A stretch of 64,000 nt of DNA, taken from Enhygromyxa salina. GTDB taxonomy: Bacteria; Myxococcota_A; Polyangia; Nannocystales; Nannocystaceae. Shown one piece after another: positions 10,711 to 18,739 of the stretch (positions within the stretch are counted from its first letter, which is position 1; each line of letters starts with the position of its first letter). The DNA lies in assembly GCF_002994635.1 (NCBI RefSeq), contig NZ_PVNL01000135.1, positions 62,001-126,000 of the forward strand, read 5' to 3'. The notes below the pieces were generated by a model that was given only the letters and a program-made list of their open reading frames with translations, was not told the DNA's origin and made no database searches. The translations under genes and the position numbers were made by a program.

Positions 10711-11616
10711 ATGAACGCACCCGACACGATCCTGCCGTCCGACGCCGAATCCATCCTCGCCGCGATCGAGATCGTCGACGAGATCGTCGACAACGGCGAC
10801 TCGATCGCCGAGATGTTGCACGAGGCGGTCGACAGCTTCCTGGACATCTTTGGGTGTGAGCGCGCCTTCCTGAGCTTCTTCATCCCGATCGAGCGCGGCG
10901 CTCCGTCGGGGCCGATCGTCTATTCGCGGGTCAAAGAGGGAGCGGACCTCGCGGCCGTGTTCGAAGAGGACGCCTTCAGCGACGCCGCGATCGCCACCGC
11001 CCGCGACACCAACGAGGTGTTCGCCGCCGGCCCCAACGCCCACGCGATCCCGGCCGACAGCCTGGCCGCCAAGCACGGCGTGCGCTCGCTGATGATCCTC
11101 GTCGTCCAGCCCCGCCTCGGCCCGGCGTGGTTCATGGGCATCCACGACTGCAAGCGCGCGCGCTCGTTCACCCACGAGCCGCGCCTGTTCGCCCGGTTCG
11201 GCGCCCGCCTGGCCGACGCGGTGACCCGCTTCGTGTACCTCGACCACCTCGACCACGGTGAGGCACGCCACCGCGCGCTGTTCAGGAGCACCTCCGAGGC
11301 GCTGCTGATCATCGACGTTGGTACCCAGCGGATCGTCGACAGCAACGCCCACGCCGCGCGCTTGTTTGGGTGGCCGCCGGGGCAGCTGCTGGGCGCGGAG
11401 ATGCGGCAGCTCAACCCCGAGGTTCAGCCGGATGGGCAGCGATCGGATCTGCGGATCACCGAGCTGCTGGGCGAAGCGGGGGCGGGCGTGGCCCGGGCGT
11501 ACGAGTGGACCCACCGGATGGCTGACGACGCGCTGGTTCGCTGCGGGGTCAACCTGGTGGCGCTGCCGAATCCCGAGCGGTTGTTGGTGCGGGCGAGCAT
11601 TCGCGTGCTGCCCTGA
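10711..11616 (+). CDS. GAF-PAS sensor protein without an output domain
   Basis: 301 residues. Residues 15-165 form a GAF domain (EMLHEAVDSFLDIFGCERAFLSFF ... GVRSLMILVVQPR), often with a helical start in myxobacteria. Residues 188-300 form a PAS domain (HRALFRSTSEALLIIDVGTQRIVDSNAHAARLFGWPP). The protein then ends; there is no kinase, cyclase or DNA-binding output, unlike most proteins of this build. The stop falls at the natural end of the PAS fold, so it may be a genuine small sensor or the front of a gene that lost its output. ATG at 10711 is the only good start, about 70 bases after the previous lipoprotein gene. Confidence 0.8.
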   Translation: MNAPDTILPSDAESILAAIEIVDEIVDNGDSIAEMLHEAVDSFLDIFGCERAFLSFFIPIERGAPSGPIVYSRVKEGADLAAVFEEDAFSDAAIATARDTNEVFAAGPNAHAIPADSLAAKHGVRSLMILVVQPRLGPAWFMGIHDCKRARSFTHEPRLFARFGARLADAVTRFVYLDHLDHGEARHRALFRSTSEALLIIDVGTQRIVDSNAHAARLFGWPPGQLLGAEMRQLNPEVQPDGQRSDLRITELLGEAGAGVARAYEWTHRMADDALVRCGVNLVALPNPERLLVRASIRVLP

Positions 11617-11686
11617 GCGCACGCCGCGAGCTGTTGCTGTTGCCGATGCCGAGTCGATCGACCACAGCGGTCTGGACCCACACGAT

Positions 11687-12331
11687 CTACGAGATCGATG
11701 TGCTCGCCGTGGTCGGCTGAGCCCGGTCGGATCGGCCGAACAGGTGGTCGAGGTGGTAGCGCAGCACCCGTGTGGCCGCGCTCACGGTACGTTGGCCGAT
11801 CAACACGCTCGTGCCCAATCCATGGGTGAGGGTCAGCAAGCGCGCCGCCTCGAGCCGTGCATCGAGACCACCGGCGAGCAGTCCGTCCGCCTGCGCCCGC
11901 TTCAACACGTCGACTAGCTGCCGCTCGAGCTGATTGGGTCCATCGACGAAGGGCTGCTCGGCGAGCTCGGGATCCGTCATCGCCAGCACCGCGTAGGAGG
12001 TCCAGACCAGGTGAAAGACGCGGCTGTCCTCGTCGCTGGGCAGCGCCTCGTCGACGAACGCCTCGACGAACGCGCGCGGTGACGGGGGCTGCGGTAGTCG
12101 GGCCAGACGGGCGGCCCACCTCTCGTGGCTCTGGCGCTCGAGGTCCAGCAGCGCGGCGTGCATGAGCCGGGCCTTGGTTTGGAAGTAGTACTGCACCAAG
12201 CGCAGCGAAACCCCTGCCTCGGTTGCGACCGAGCGCATCGTCACGGCGTGGATCCCCCGGCGTCCAGCCACGCGGACCAACCCTTCGAGGATCCGCGCGC
12301 GACGCTGTTCGTGATCGACGATCTTCGGCAT
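11687..12331 (-). CDS. TetR-family transcriptional repressor
   Basis: 214 residues. The N-terminal 8-55 region is a typical TetR helix-turn-helix (ARILEGLVRVAGRRGIHAVTMRSVATEAGVSLRLVQYYFQTKARL). The C-terminal ligand domain is all-helical and variable. It is divergent from an MFS drug-efflux gene, and the 89-base intergenic region contains a near-perfect palindrome (12362-12385). By family precedent it represses both itself and the transporter until a transported compound binds. Confidence 0.92.
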   Translation of the reverse strand: MPKIVDHEQRRARILEGLVRVAGRRGIHAVTMRSVATEAGVSLRLVQYYFQTKARLMHAALLDLERQSHERWAARLARLPQPPSPRAFVEAFVDEALPSDEDSRVFHLVWTSYAVLAMTDPELAEQPFVDGPNQLERQLVDVLKRAQADGLLAGGLDARLEAARLLTLTHGLGTSVLIGQRTVSAATRVLRYHLDHLFGRSDRAQPTTASTSIS

Positions 12332-12361
12332 TGGCTGTTGACCCGAAGCCTACGCGGTTGA

Positions 12362-12385
12362 GTTATGATACAGATGTATCATAAC
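12362..12385. promoter_or_regulatory. Palindromic operator between tetR and MFS genes
   Basis: Two perfect 11-base arms, GTTATGATACA and TGTATCATAAC, are separated by GA. The site is AT-rich in a GC-rich genome and lies 30 bases upstream of the TetR start and 35 upstream of the MFS start, so a bound dimer would block both divergent promoters. This size and symmetry are typical of TetR operators; binding is inferred. Confidence 0.8.
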
Positions 12386-12420
12386 TAGACCACGTGCGAC
12401 ACGACAAAGGAGCCGGAACC

Positions 12421-13785
12421 ATGCATCAGCGAACGCGACCAGCGGCGACCCAACCCGGCATCCCTGCGCAGACCTGGAAGATCGCCGCCGTGACCGGCGC
12501 GGGCGCGCTCATGGCGATGCTCGACTCCACGGTGGCCAACCTCGCGCTGGAGTCGGTACGCGCCGACTTTGCCGTCACGCTGTCCTTGGTGCAGTGGGTC
12601 TCCTCGGGGTACCTCATCGCACTTACCGTCTCGCTCCCCGCCACCGCTTGGCTGGCGAGCCGGTACGGCTACGGTCGGGTATGGAGGGCGGCGCTGGCCG
12701 CCTTCGTCCTCACGTCCGCCTCGTGTGGCGCGGCCCCAGACCCGCTAACACTCATCGCAGCGCGGTTTGTGCAAGGGTTGGCCGCCGGGCTGATGATTCC
12801 CGCCGGGCAGGCGGTGCTCGGCTCGGTCGCCAAGCCGAACCAACTCGGCAGGCTCATGGGCACCATCGGCTTGGTCGTCGCGCTCGGGCCCGCCGTGGGG
12901 CCCGCGGTTGGAGGAGTGATTCTCGAATTCGTCTCCTGGCGCTGGCTGTTTTGGATCAACATCCCGTTCGGCGTCGCCGCGCTGGTTGCGGCTCGCGGAC
13001 TCGTGCCTGTCGGCTCGACGGACGCCGATCGGCGCCTGGACCGAGGCGGGCTCGCCATGCTCGGCCTCGGGCTGCCGCTGCTCTTGTTTGGTGCGGCCGA
13101 GGCCGCTTCGACCGGAGCTACGACCACGGCGGTCACGGCGATCGTCGTCGGGGGCGTGATGATCGTCGGCTTCGTGTTTGTCACACTCGACGCAAGTCAT
13201 CCGCTCATCGACCTCCGACTCTTGCGCTGCAAGACCTTCGCGGCAGCGACCGCTACCACCGGGCTCACCGGGGCAAATATGTATGGCGGACTTCTGATCT
13301 TGCCCTTGTACCTTCAGCTGGTAGCAGAACGGAGCCTGGCCGAAACCGGGCTGATTCTCCTGGCGATGGGGCTTGGCAGCGCGCTCATTCTACCGGTGGC
13401 CGGATCGCTCAGCGATCGCCTCGGTGCAGGCCAGGTCAGCCTCGTCGGGGTCGGGTTGCTGGTCATCACCACCACCCCCTTGCTCGCCCCGCAGCCGCCC
13501 TCTCGCGGCTTGCTCACGCTGCTGCTGGTCGCGCGGGGCATGGGCCTGGCCTTGGCGCAGATGCCCGCGATGACGGCAGCCTACGCGTCAGTCAGCGCCG
13601 AGCGAATGGGCGACGCAGCGACGCTCGTCAACATCGTGCAGCGCCTCGGCGGCGCGCTTGGAGCCATCGGGCTGGCCGTGGCAGTCGCTCACGGCGGCGG
13701 CTCCTTCACGTCCGCGTTCATCCTGCTCACCGCTATCGGTGCGCTCACACTGGTTCCTGCCGCGAACATGCGACCTCGTCGCTGA
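12421..13785 (+). CDS. MFS multidrug efflux transporter (DHA2/EmrB-QacA type)
   Basis: 454 residues from ATG 12421, which has AAAGGAG eight bases upstream; the GTG at 12394 has none. Around 14 hydrophobic segments are visible, as in the DHA2 drug/proton antiporter branch. Motif LDSTVANLAL in TM1 and GRLMGTIGLVVALGPAVGPAVGG in TM5 (motif C, antiporter signature) are recognisable, and motif A is degenerate (LASRYGYGRVWR). It is controlled by the divergent TetR through the palindrome just upstream. The substrate is not predictable; export of a toxic compound across the inner membrane is the likely role. Confidence 0.9.
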   Translation: MHQRTRPAATQPGIPAQTWKIAAVTGAGALMAMLDSTVANLALESVRADFAVTLSLVQWVSSGYLIALTVSLPATAWLASRYGYGRVWRAALAAFVLTSASCGAAPDPLTLIAARFVQGLAAGLMIPAGQAVLGSVAKPNQLGRLMGTIGLVVALGPAVGPAVGGVILEFVSWRWLFWINIPFGVAALVAARGLVPVGSTDADRRLDRGGLAMLGLGLPLLLFGAAEAASTGATTTAVTAIVVGGVMIVGFVFVTLDASHPLIDLRLLRCKTFAAATATTGLTGANMYGGLLILPLYLQLVAERSLAETGLILLAMGLGSALILPVAGSLSDRLGAGQVSLVGVGLLVITTTPLLAPQPPSRGLLTLLLVARGMGLALAQMPAMTAAYASVSAERMGDAATLVNIVQRLGGALGAIGLAVAVAHGGGSFTSAFILLTAIGALTLVPAANMRPRR

Positions 13786-13863
13786 CACTGGCGTCCGAGA
13801 GTTGGAATGTTCTGCCCGGTTCCCAGACAGACACGAAGTCGTCCCGGGAGTAGTCTCGGGTCC

Positions 13864-14346
13864 ATGCGCCACCGGACCGTTTTCACACTGCTCACGTTGG
13901 TTCTGATCGCCATCCCCTCAACGGCCGACGCCGAGTACCGCTACCTCTGCACGTCCGTCCCGGGGGCCTGCGAGTACACGCCAGCGAACGTGCCCAAGCT
14001 GCTCGCGGACGTCTGCTACTACCCGAGCAGCAACACCAGCAGGATCAAGGGGACAGCGCCGTGTCCGTCGGGGTCGCGGGCGTTTAGTGTGATCTATGGG
14101 GAGATCGTGGATCCTCAAATTGGGCAGGTGTCTGCCTACGTACCCGTCGACGACGCTTGTGCAGCTGGATTCTGCGCCGAATATGAACCGCACGACGACC
14201 CGTTAGAAAGCACGATTTGTTGCGAGACTGGTGGGCCGTGTTGGCCAGGCGGCGTCTGCCAGGGGACAATCTACTGGTGTCATGACGGCGTCTGCAACGA
14301 GGATGGCACTGTGACGTGCTTCAACGCGGAGCCTGCCGAGCCATAG
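13864..14346 (+). CDS. Secreted cysteine-rich protein of unknown function
   Basis: 160 residues starting with a clean signal peptide (RHRTVFTLLTLVLIAIPSTADA). The mature part contains about a dozen cysteines, many paired by spacing (CTSVPGACEY, CCETGGPCWPGGVC, WCHDGVCNEDGTVTC), suggesting a disulfide-stabilised extracellular protein. It has no catalytic signature that I recognise. The ATG at 13864 is preferred over an upstream in-frame codon because it begins the signal peptide. Its last 26 bases overlap the convergent kinase gene end. Confidence 0.7.
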   Translation: MRHRTVFTLLTLVLIAIPSTADAEYRYLCTSVPGACEYTPANVPKLLADVCYYPSSNTSRIKGTAPCPSGSRAFSVIYGEIVDPQIGQVSAYVPVDDACAAGFCAEYEPHDDPLESTICCETGGPCWPGGVCQGTIYWCHDGVCNEDGTVTCFNAEPAEP

Positions 14347-15736
14347 TGGCCGCGTCCTCGAGTCGATTCCAGGCCCGTAGCTCAATCTCGCGGTCGTCTT
14401 CGTCGCGGGCAAACATGATCGTCAAATGCCACGCCAGCACAGCGTCCGGGAACAGCAACCGCCGCTCGAACTCGAGCGCGACCTGCTCGCTGGCGAGCGC
14501 GAGCATGTGGGATGACGGTTGGCTGCGCTCAGCTTGTTCGGCCGACTCCAGCCGCGACAACGCACCCGCCACGTCCCCCCCACGAGCCGCAGCGATGGCC
14601 GTGTGCGCAGACCAGCTCATCCGCGCATCGCTGACGAACTGCGCCCCGTCCCCAGGTGCACGCTGCTCGATCACCACCGCCGTCGCCAGCGAGCACACCA
14701 CCGCCAGCCCCGACGCGACCAGCCCCGCTCGCAGCTGACGACGACGACGCTCGCCTGCCTTGCGGATCTCGGTGAGCGCCTCGAGCAGGCTCCCCATGTC
14801 CGGCCAGCGATTCACGGGCTCGGGCGACAGCCCCTTCTCGATCACCTTCCGCAACCGACGAGGCGCCCCCCGAAGCGGCTCGTCTGACCAGAGCATCCCC
14901 AGCTCGATCGCCGTCAGCAACTCCGCTCGAGTCTCCCCGACGAACGGGCGCCCCCCGTACACGCACTCCCACAGCGCGACACAGAACGAGAACTGATCCG
15001 ACCGTGCGTCCCCGCGGCGACCGCGCAGCCGTTCGGGCGCCATGTAGTTCACGGTGCCGCGCCCGCCGGTTTCTTCCCGGCCAGCAGTGTTGTCGTCGCC
15101 CGCGTTGATCTGATCCCGCAGCGCCCGAGCCACGCCAAAGTCAGCGACGCGAACCCGCCGATCCTGGCTGACGAGCATGTTCTCGGGCTTGAAGTCTCCG
15201 TGCTCGATGCCGGCCGCGTGCGCCGCTGCGAGTCCTCGACCCGCACCGAGAAAAATCTCGATAGCCTGCTGCCAGGTCGGCAAGAACCTGGCGAACAACG
15301 CCCTACCGTCCATGCCAGCGACCAATTCCATCGTCAGGAACAGCTCGTCGCCGACCTTCCCCGTGTCGTACAGCGCGACGACGTTGGGGTGCGAGAGCTT
15401 GGCCAAGCACTGGGCCTCGTGAAGCACCGCCGCTTCCGCCTGATCGCCAGCGAGGTTCAACAACTTGAGCGCGACCTCACGCCCGAGGTTGGTGTCGCGC
15501 GCCCGGAACACCACCCCCATCCCACCGTCACCGATCTGCTCGAGCAGCTCGAAGCGACCAAACGGGACCCCGGGTGTCGATGCGTCGTCGTCGCGCGCGC
15601 TCGCAGCCGCGTCGACTGCAACCGCGAGCTCTGCCCACCGATCAGAGTGGGAACGTGCTGGATCGTCCCGCGACAATCGGAGAATCCGGGGGGGCCCATC
15701 GTACAACAGCGCGGCGGGAGGATGTGCGGTCGGCAT
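14321..15736 (-). CDS. Ser/Thr protein kinase with C-terminal membrane segment
   Basis: About 471 residues from ATG 15736. The kinase domain spans about 60-330: Gly-rich loop IGDGGMGVVFRA, VALKLLN with K91, catalytic loop HGDFKPEN (Gly where most kinases have Arg, so a non-RD kinase), DFG at 199, and YMAPERL. A transmembrane helix follows the kinase (AGLVASGLAVVCSLATAVVI) and then an 80-residue helical extracytoplasmic tail. The frame is open further upstream to 15862 but that part reads as non-protein and would overlap the divergent sigma-factor start. The kinase and sigma gene are divergent across 119 bases, a common regulatory pairing in this group. Substrates are unknown. Confidence 0.88.
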   Translation of the reverse strand: MPTAHPPAALLYDGPPRILRLSRDDPARSHSDRWAELAVAVDAAASARDDDASTPGVPFGRFELLEQIGDGGMGVVFRARDTNLGREVALKLLNLAGDQAEAAVLHEAQCLAKLSHPNVVALYDTGKVGDELFLTMELVAGMDGRALFARFLPTWQQAIEIFLGAGRGLAAAHAAGIEHGDFKPENMLVSQDRRVRVADFGVARALRDQINAGDDNTAGREETGGRGTVNYMAPERLRGRRGDARSDQFSFCVALWECVYGGRPFVGETRAELLTAIELGMLWSDEPLRGAPRRLRKVIEKGLSPEPVNRWPDMGSLLEALTEIRKAGERRRRQLRAGLVASGLAVVCSLATAVVIEQRAPGDGAQFVSDARMSWSAHTAIAAARGGDVAGALSRLESAEQAERSQPSSHMLALASEQVALEFERRLLFPDAVLAWHLTIMFARDEDDREIELRAWNRLEDAATMARQAPR

Positions 15737-15752
15737 CCGAGCGATCTGTCGG
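15721..15752 (+). repeat. Direct repeat copy 1 in kinase/sigma intergenic region
   Basis: A 32-base unit of the form GATGTGCG-N6-CATCCGA-S-CGAT-S-TGTCGG. It recurs at 15799-15830 in the same orientation, 78 bases away, with the fixed blocks identical. This copy covers the proposed kinase start codon. Paired direct sites in a divergent promoter region suggest a regulator-binding or promoter element; no known consensus is matched. Confidence 0.5.
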
Positions 15753-15798
15753 CGCAGCGATCGAACTGGTCTTTCGACCAAGCCCGAGCAGCGTGAAG

Positions 15799-15830
15799 AT
15801 GTGCGACCTCCATCCGACCGATGTGTCGGA
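15799..15830 (+). repeat. Direct repeat copy 2 in kinase/sigma intergenic region
   Basis: Second copy of the 32-base unit, ending 25 bases before the sigma-factor ATG at 15856, where a promoter or operator would be expected. Fixed blocks GATGTGCG, CATCCGA and TGTCGG are shared with copy 1. Confidence 0.5.
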
Positions 15831-15855
15831 ACCTCCTGGTGTACCCTCCGCGTCG

Positions 15856-16422
15856 ATGGCACTCGATGAGTTGCTGCGAGCCCTACAGCGAGGCGAGCCC
15901 GGGGCAGAACAGCATCTATTCAGGCAACTCCGGGTCGAGCTGCTGCCGTTCTTCGCTAAGCGCGTGGAGGCGTCCGACGTCGACGATCTGACCCAGCAGA
16001 CCCTGGAGATCGTTGCGCTCGAGTTGCAGGGCTTCGGGTCGACCGGACCCGCTTCGTTTCGGTCGTTCGTGTTCGTCATCGCCCACAACCGCCTGATGAA
16101 CCATCAAAAGGCGAAGCGGCGTCGACCCGCCCGCACCCGCACGCCACTGGACGTTTGGTGGGTCCGGCACGAGTGGAGCCCCGAGGAGTGCACGACGATG
16201 CACGAACGTTCGACGCTGTTTCGCGCGGCCATGGCCGCGATCAAGACCCGCTACAGGCAGGCGCTCGAGAGCCGGCTGCGCGACGAGGACCCCCGCGTGC
16301 TCGCTGAGGCGGAGGGGATCGATGTCGGAACGGTTCGAACCCGCGTCCATCGGGCGATCGCCATGGTGAGCGCCGAGATCGAGGCCCGACGCCGGACCGA
16401 GCGTGAGGGAACTCCGACTTGA
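15856..16422 (+). CDS. ECF-type RNA polymerase sigma factor
   Basis: 188 residues. Region 2 is recognisable around residues 12-90 (AEQHLFRQLRVELLPFFAKRV, DVDDLTQQTLEIVALELQGF, FRSFVFVIAHNRLMNHQKAKRRR). Region 4 covers about 120-175 with a helix-turn-helix (VLAEAEGIDVGTVRTRVHRAIAMV). It belongs to the short sigma-70-like factors that myxobacteria place beside Ser/Thr kinases. The ATG at 15856 is chosen because it begins the conserved domain; a longer open frame upstream overlaps the kinase. It is divergent from the kinase at 14321-15736. No anti-sigma factor is adjacent, so the kinase may control it. Confidence 0.85.
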   Translation: MALDELLRALQRGEPGAEQHLFRQLRVELLPFFAKRVEASDVDDLTQQTLEIVALELQGFGSTGPASFRSFVFVIAHNRLMNHQKAKRRRPARTRTPLDVWWVRHEWSPEECTTMHERSTLFRAAMAAIKTRYRQALESRLRDEDPRVLAEAEGIDVGTVRTRVHRAIAMVSAEIEARRRTEREGTPT

Positions 16423-16553
16423 TCGGGAACGCTTCACGACGGGGCGGACTAACCCGCTCATGCACACCAACACATTTCGCGACGGCGCCCACCAACCGCG
16501 CAGGCGAATGATCGCCTGGTCGCGCGAGACCGCTCGACGACCGCCACCGTGGA

Positions 16554-17075
16554 TCAGCTGATCTCATCTTCCACTGTGCCGACGATCGCGGCGAGCAGCT
16601 GAGCCTTACCCCGGCTCATACGCGAGCGCACGGTGTTGTAGGCGATGTCGAGCTCAGCCGCGATCTGGTAATTGTCCAGACCCTCCAGCCACAACACCAG
16701 CGCATCGCGGTATGGATCTGTCACATCTTCGAGGGCGCGCTCCATTGCCTCGTGCTGCGCCGCGAGCATGAGCAGACTATCGAGGCTTGGCCCTTCGGCT
16801 GTTGCCGAGTCGCCGAGCTCCTCGTCGGACGCGGACGTCGTGATGATCCGCCGTTTTCGCCACGCCGCGCTGACCATGCCGCGAGCGACCACGAACGCGA
16901 AGTGCCGTAATGAGCATTCGCCCCTGTACCACCTCACAACCGCGATCCAGGTGTCTGCGGCGAGATCACTCGGGTCACACGTGACCGGCCCACGGCGCCG
17001 AAAGAATGCAACGAGCTGGCGATTGAGCGCCGCAAACTCGGCCGGCCCCACGCAGAGCTGCCTCGTGATCGACAT
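16554..17075 (-). CDS. ECF-type RNA polymerase sigma factor
   Basis: 173 residues from ATG 17075 (a GTG at 17093 is possible). Region 2 is diverged (LVAFFRRRGPVTCDPSDLAADTWIAVVRWY; LRHFAFVVARGMVSAAWRKRR) and region 4 is clear (DALVLWLEGLDNYQIAAELDIAYNTVRSRMSRGKAQL). It is divergent from the kinase at 17107-18330, with starts 31 bases apart, and convergent with the other sigma gene at 15856-16422. The two sigma factors are not close in sequence, so this is probably not a recent duplication. Confidence 0.82.
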   Translation of the reverse strand: MSITRQLCVGPAEFAALNRQLVAFFRRRGPVTCDPSDLAADTWIAVVRWYRGECSLRHFAFVVARGMVSAAWRKRRIITTSASDEELGDSATAEGPSLDSLLMLAAQHEAMERALEDVTDPYRDALVLWLEGLDNYQIAAELDIAYNTVRSRMSRGKAQLLAAIVGTVEDEIS

Positions 17076-17106
17076 CGTCAATACACCTATCACGAATGAA
17101 TACTAA

Positions 17107-18330
17107 ATGGCGACTTCAGCGAGCGAGAAACAAAGTGACTTTCCATTGGGTGAGTCATGGCCGCAAACTCGGAACGGATCATGGTGGGAGCGTGAGCCGA
17201 AATCGTGGGGTCCGATCACCGCGGACGCTCGTCGGTTTCGGGCGCTGCGGATCGTGGAGATTGTCGCTGCGCGCGTCGGCGGGGCTGTGCCGCTGGTCGC
17301 GGACAAGCTGCTCGGCGCGAAGCCCGAGCACCGGTATCTGCTGCTGGGGATGCTGGCGCGGACCCGGTGCTCGACGGTGTTCGCGGCCGTCGACCAACTG
17401 CTCGCGCGCGAGGTCGCCCTGAAGGTCCACCACGCCAGCGACGACCAGGCGATCTTGGCTGCGCTCGCCGAAGTGCGAACCATGTCTCGCTTCGACCACG
17501 CGAACATCCTGCGGGTGCTCGAGTTCGGGGACCACGACGGATGGCTGTACTCGGTGCTCGAGCTGTGCGACGCCGACATGAAGACGTGGAGCGTCGGCAA
17601 GCGGTGGCCTGACGTGCTCGACCGGATCATCGAGGCAGGCACCGGGCTCGCCGCGATCCACGAGGTTGGTCTGGTGCACGGGGACATCAAGCCCGAGAAC
17701 GTCTTGGTCAGGGCGGGCGTCGCCAAGCTCGGCGACTTCGGGCTCGCGGGCTCGGCGGGTCGCTGGGGGCGGATCGCGGGGACGCCCGGCTACATCGCGC
17801 CGGAGCTCGCCGACGGCCAGCGCGGGCCGGCGGGCGACGTGTTCGCGCTCGGCTGTGCCACGTGGGCCTGTCTGTTCGGGACGCCGCCCTTTGGTGACCC
17901 GCCGTCGGGCGCGGACGTCTCCGCGGCCACGATGGTGCTCGTCGAGCGTGCCCGGGACGGCGCCATGCTCGAGCCTGGCCGGGGAGATCGGCAGGTGCCG
18001 CCCGTGCTGCTCGCGGTCCTGCGGTCGGCGCTCGCGGCTGACCCCGCGCGTCGGCCCGCGCTTGGGGTTTATCTCGAGCAGCTCGCGGCGGTCAGGCGGC
18101 GCGGGTGGTTTCAGCCGCGTTGGTGGAGCTCACAATTGGCGGAACGGTGTGGGGCGGCCGGTGGTGTACGATCGCTCGGTCGTGCCCCAGCGTCCGCTCC
18201 ACGAGCTGATCACGCTCAATCTGCGTCGCTTGACCGAGCAGAGCCACACTCCGCTCACGGTGGTCGCGGATCGGGCGGGGATCGATCGCCGCGAGCTGTT
18301 CGAGGTGCTGGCCGGCCAGCGCGACGCTGA
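17107..18330 (+). CDS. Ser/Thr protein kinase (C-terminal frame runs into next gene)
   Basis: 407 residues as read. The kinase domain lies at about 76-330: a degenerate Gly-loop (LLGMLARTRCSTVFAAV), VALKVHH with the ATP-binding Lys, catalytic loop VHGDIKPENVLV (again HGD), LGDFGLAG, and PGYIAPELADG. No transmembrane helix is seen. After about residue 345 the protein becomes Arg/Ala/Ser-rich and unlike coding sequence, and the last 149 bases overlap the small DNA-binding protein gene in another frame. The true end may have been near 18150, with the stop lost or frameshifted. It is divergent from the sigma factor at 16554-17075. Confidence 0.8.
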   Translation: MATSASEKQSDFPLGESWPQTRNGSWWEREPKSWGPITADARRFRALRIVEIVAARVGGAVPLVADKLLGAKPEHRYLLLGMLARTRCSTVFAAVDQLLAREVALKVHHASDDQAILAALAEVRTMSRFDHANILRVLEFGDHDGWLYSVLELCDADMKTWSVGKRWPDVLDRIIEAGTGLAAIHEVGLVHGDIKPENVLVRAGVAKLGDFGLAGSAGRWGRIAGTPGYIAPELADGQRGPAGDVFALGCATWACLFGTPPFGDPPSGADVSAATMVLVERARDGAMLEPGRGDRQVPPVLLAVLRSALAADPARRPALGVYLEQLAAVRRRGWFQPRWWSSQLAERCGAAGGVRSLGRAPASAPRADHAQSASLDRAEPHSAHGGRGSGGDRSPRAVRGAGRPARR

Positions 18331-18412
18331 CCTCGACTGGCTGTTCAAGCTCGCGGATGGGATTGGGGTTCATGCGTCCGAGCTGGTTCACGATCCCGAG
18401 GTCGATAAGTAG
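18182..18412 (+). CDS. Small Cro/C1-type helix-turn-helix protein
   Basis: 76 residues from GTG 18182. Almost the whole length is one helix-turn-helix domain (LHELITLNLRRLTEQS, LTVVADRAGIDRRELFEVLAGQ, LDWLFKLADGIGVHASELV), the layout of XRE-family domains. It overlaps the tail of the kinase frame and has no linked sensor domain. It may regulate the kinase/sigma cluster; this is inferred from position only. Confidence 0.7.
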   Translation: MPQRPLHELITLNLRRLTEQSHTPLTVVADRAGIDRRELFEVLAGQRDADLDWLFKLADGIGVHASELVHDPEVDK

Positions 18413-18419
18413 GGACGCG

Positions 18420-18739
18420 ATGGGATACTCCGCAAGCGACCCGCTCATGCCTCGCGTCGTCCTCCTCGTGCTCATCTGCGGTCTGTCGATCGGCTGCTCG
18501 CCTCGGCAGAAGGCCGAGCCCGACGCGGCGGGGACGAAGCCCGACGCTGCCCACGGCCCACGATTTTCCCGAGCTCGTGCTCGAGTGCCGTGAGCCTCGG
18601 GATCCCGAGCCGATCGCGTTCTTGAACCATCTGCGTACGAAAAGACGGAGTTCCTCGACCGCTGGACCGCCGACGGAGGATACACCACATCGTCAGCGGG
18701 CTCGCGGCCAAGGCCATGCGCGTCCGAGCGTCCTACTGA
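18420..18739 (+). pseudogene. Decayed small lipoprotein gene with frameshifts
   Basis: The first 36 residues from ATG 18447 form a convincing lipoprotein signal (MPRVVLLVLICGLSIGCSPR), but this frame ends at 18593. Protein-like sequence continues in other frames: HDFPELVLECREPRDPEPIAFLNHL near 18558-18632, then YEKTEFLDRWTADGG near 18637-18681, then IHHIVSGLAAKAMRVRASY ending in TGA at 18737-18739. At least three shifts would be needed to join them, so this is either a decayed gene or a poorly assembled stretch. It converges with the lipoprotein gene at 18733-19659. Confidence 0.45.
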
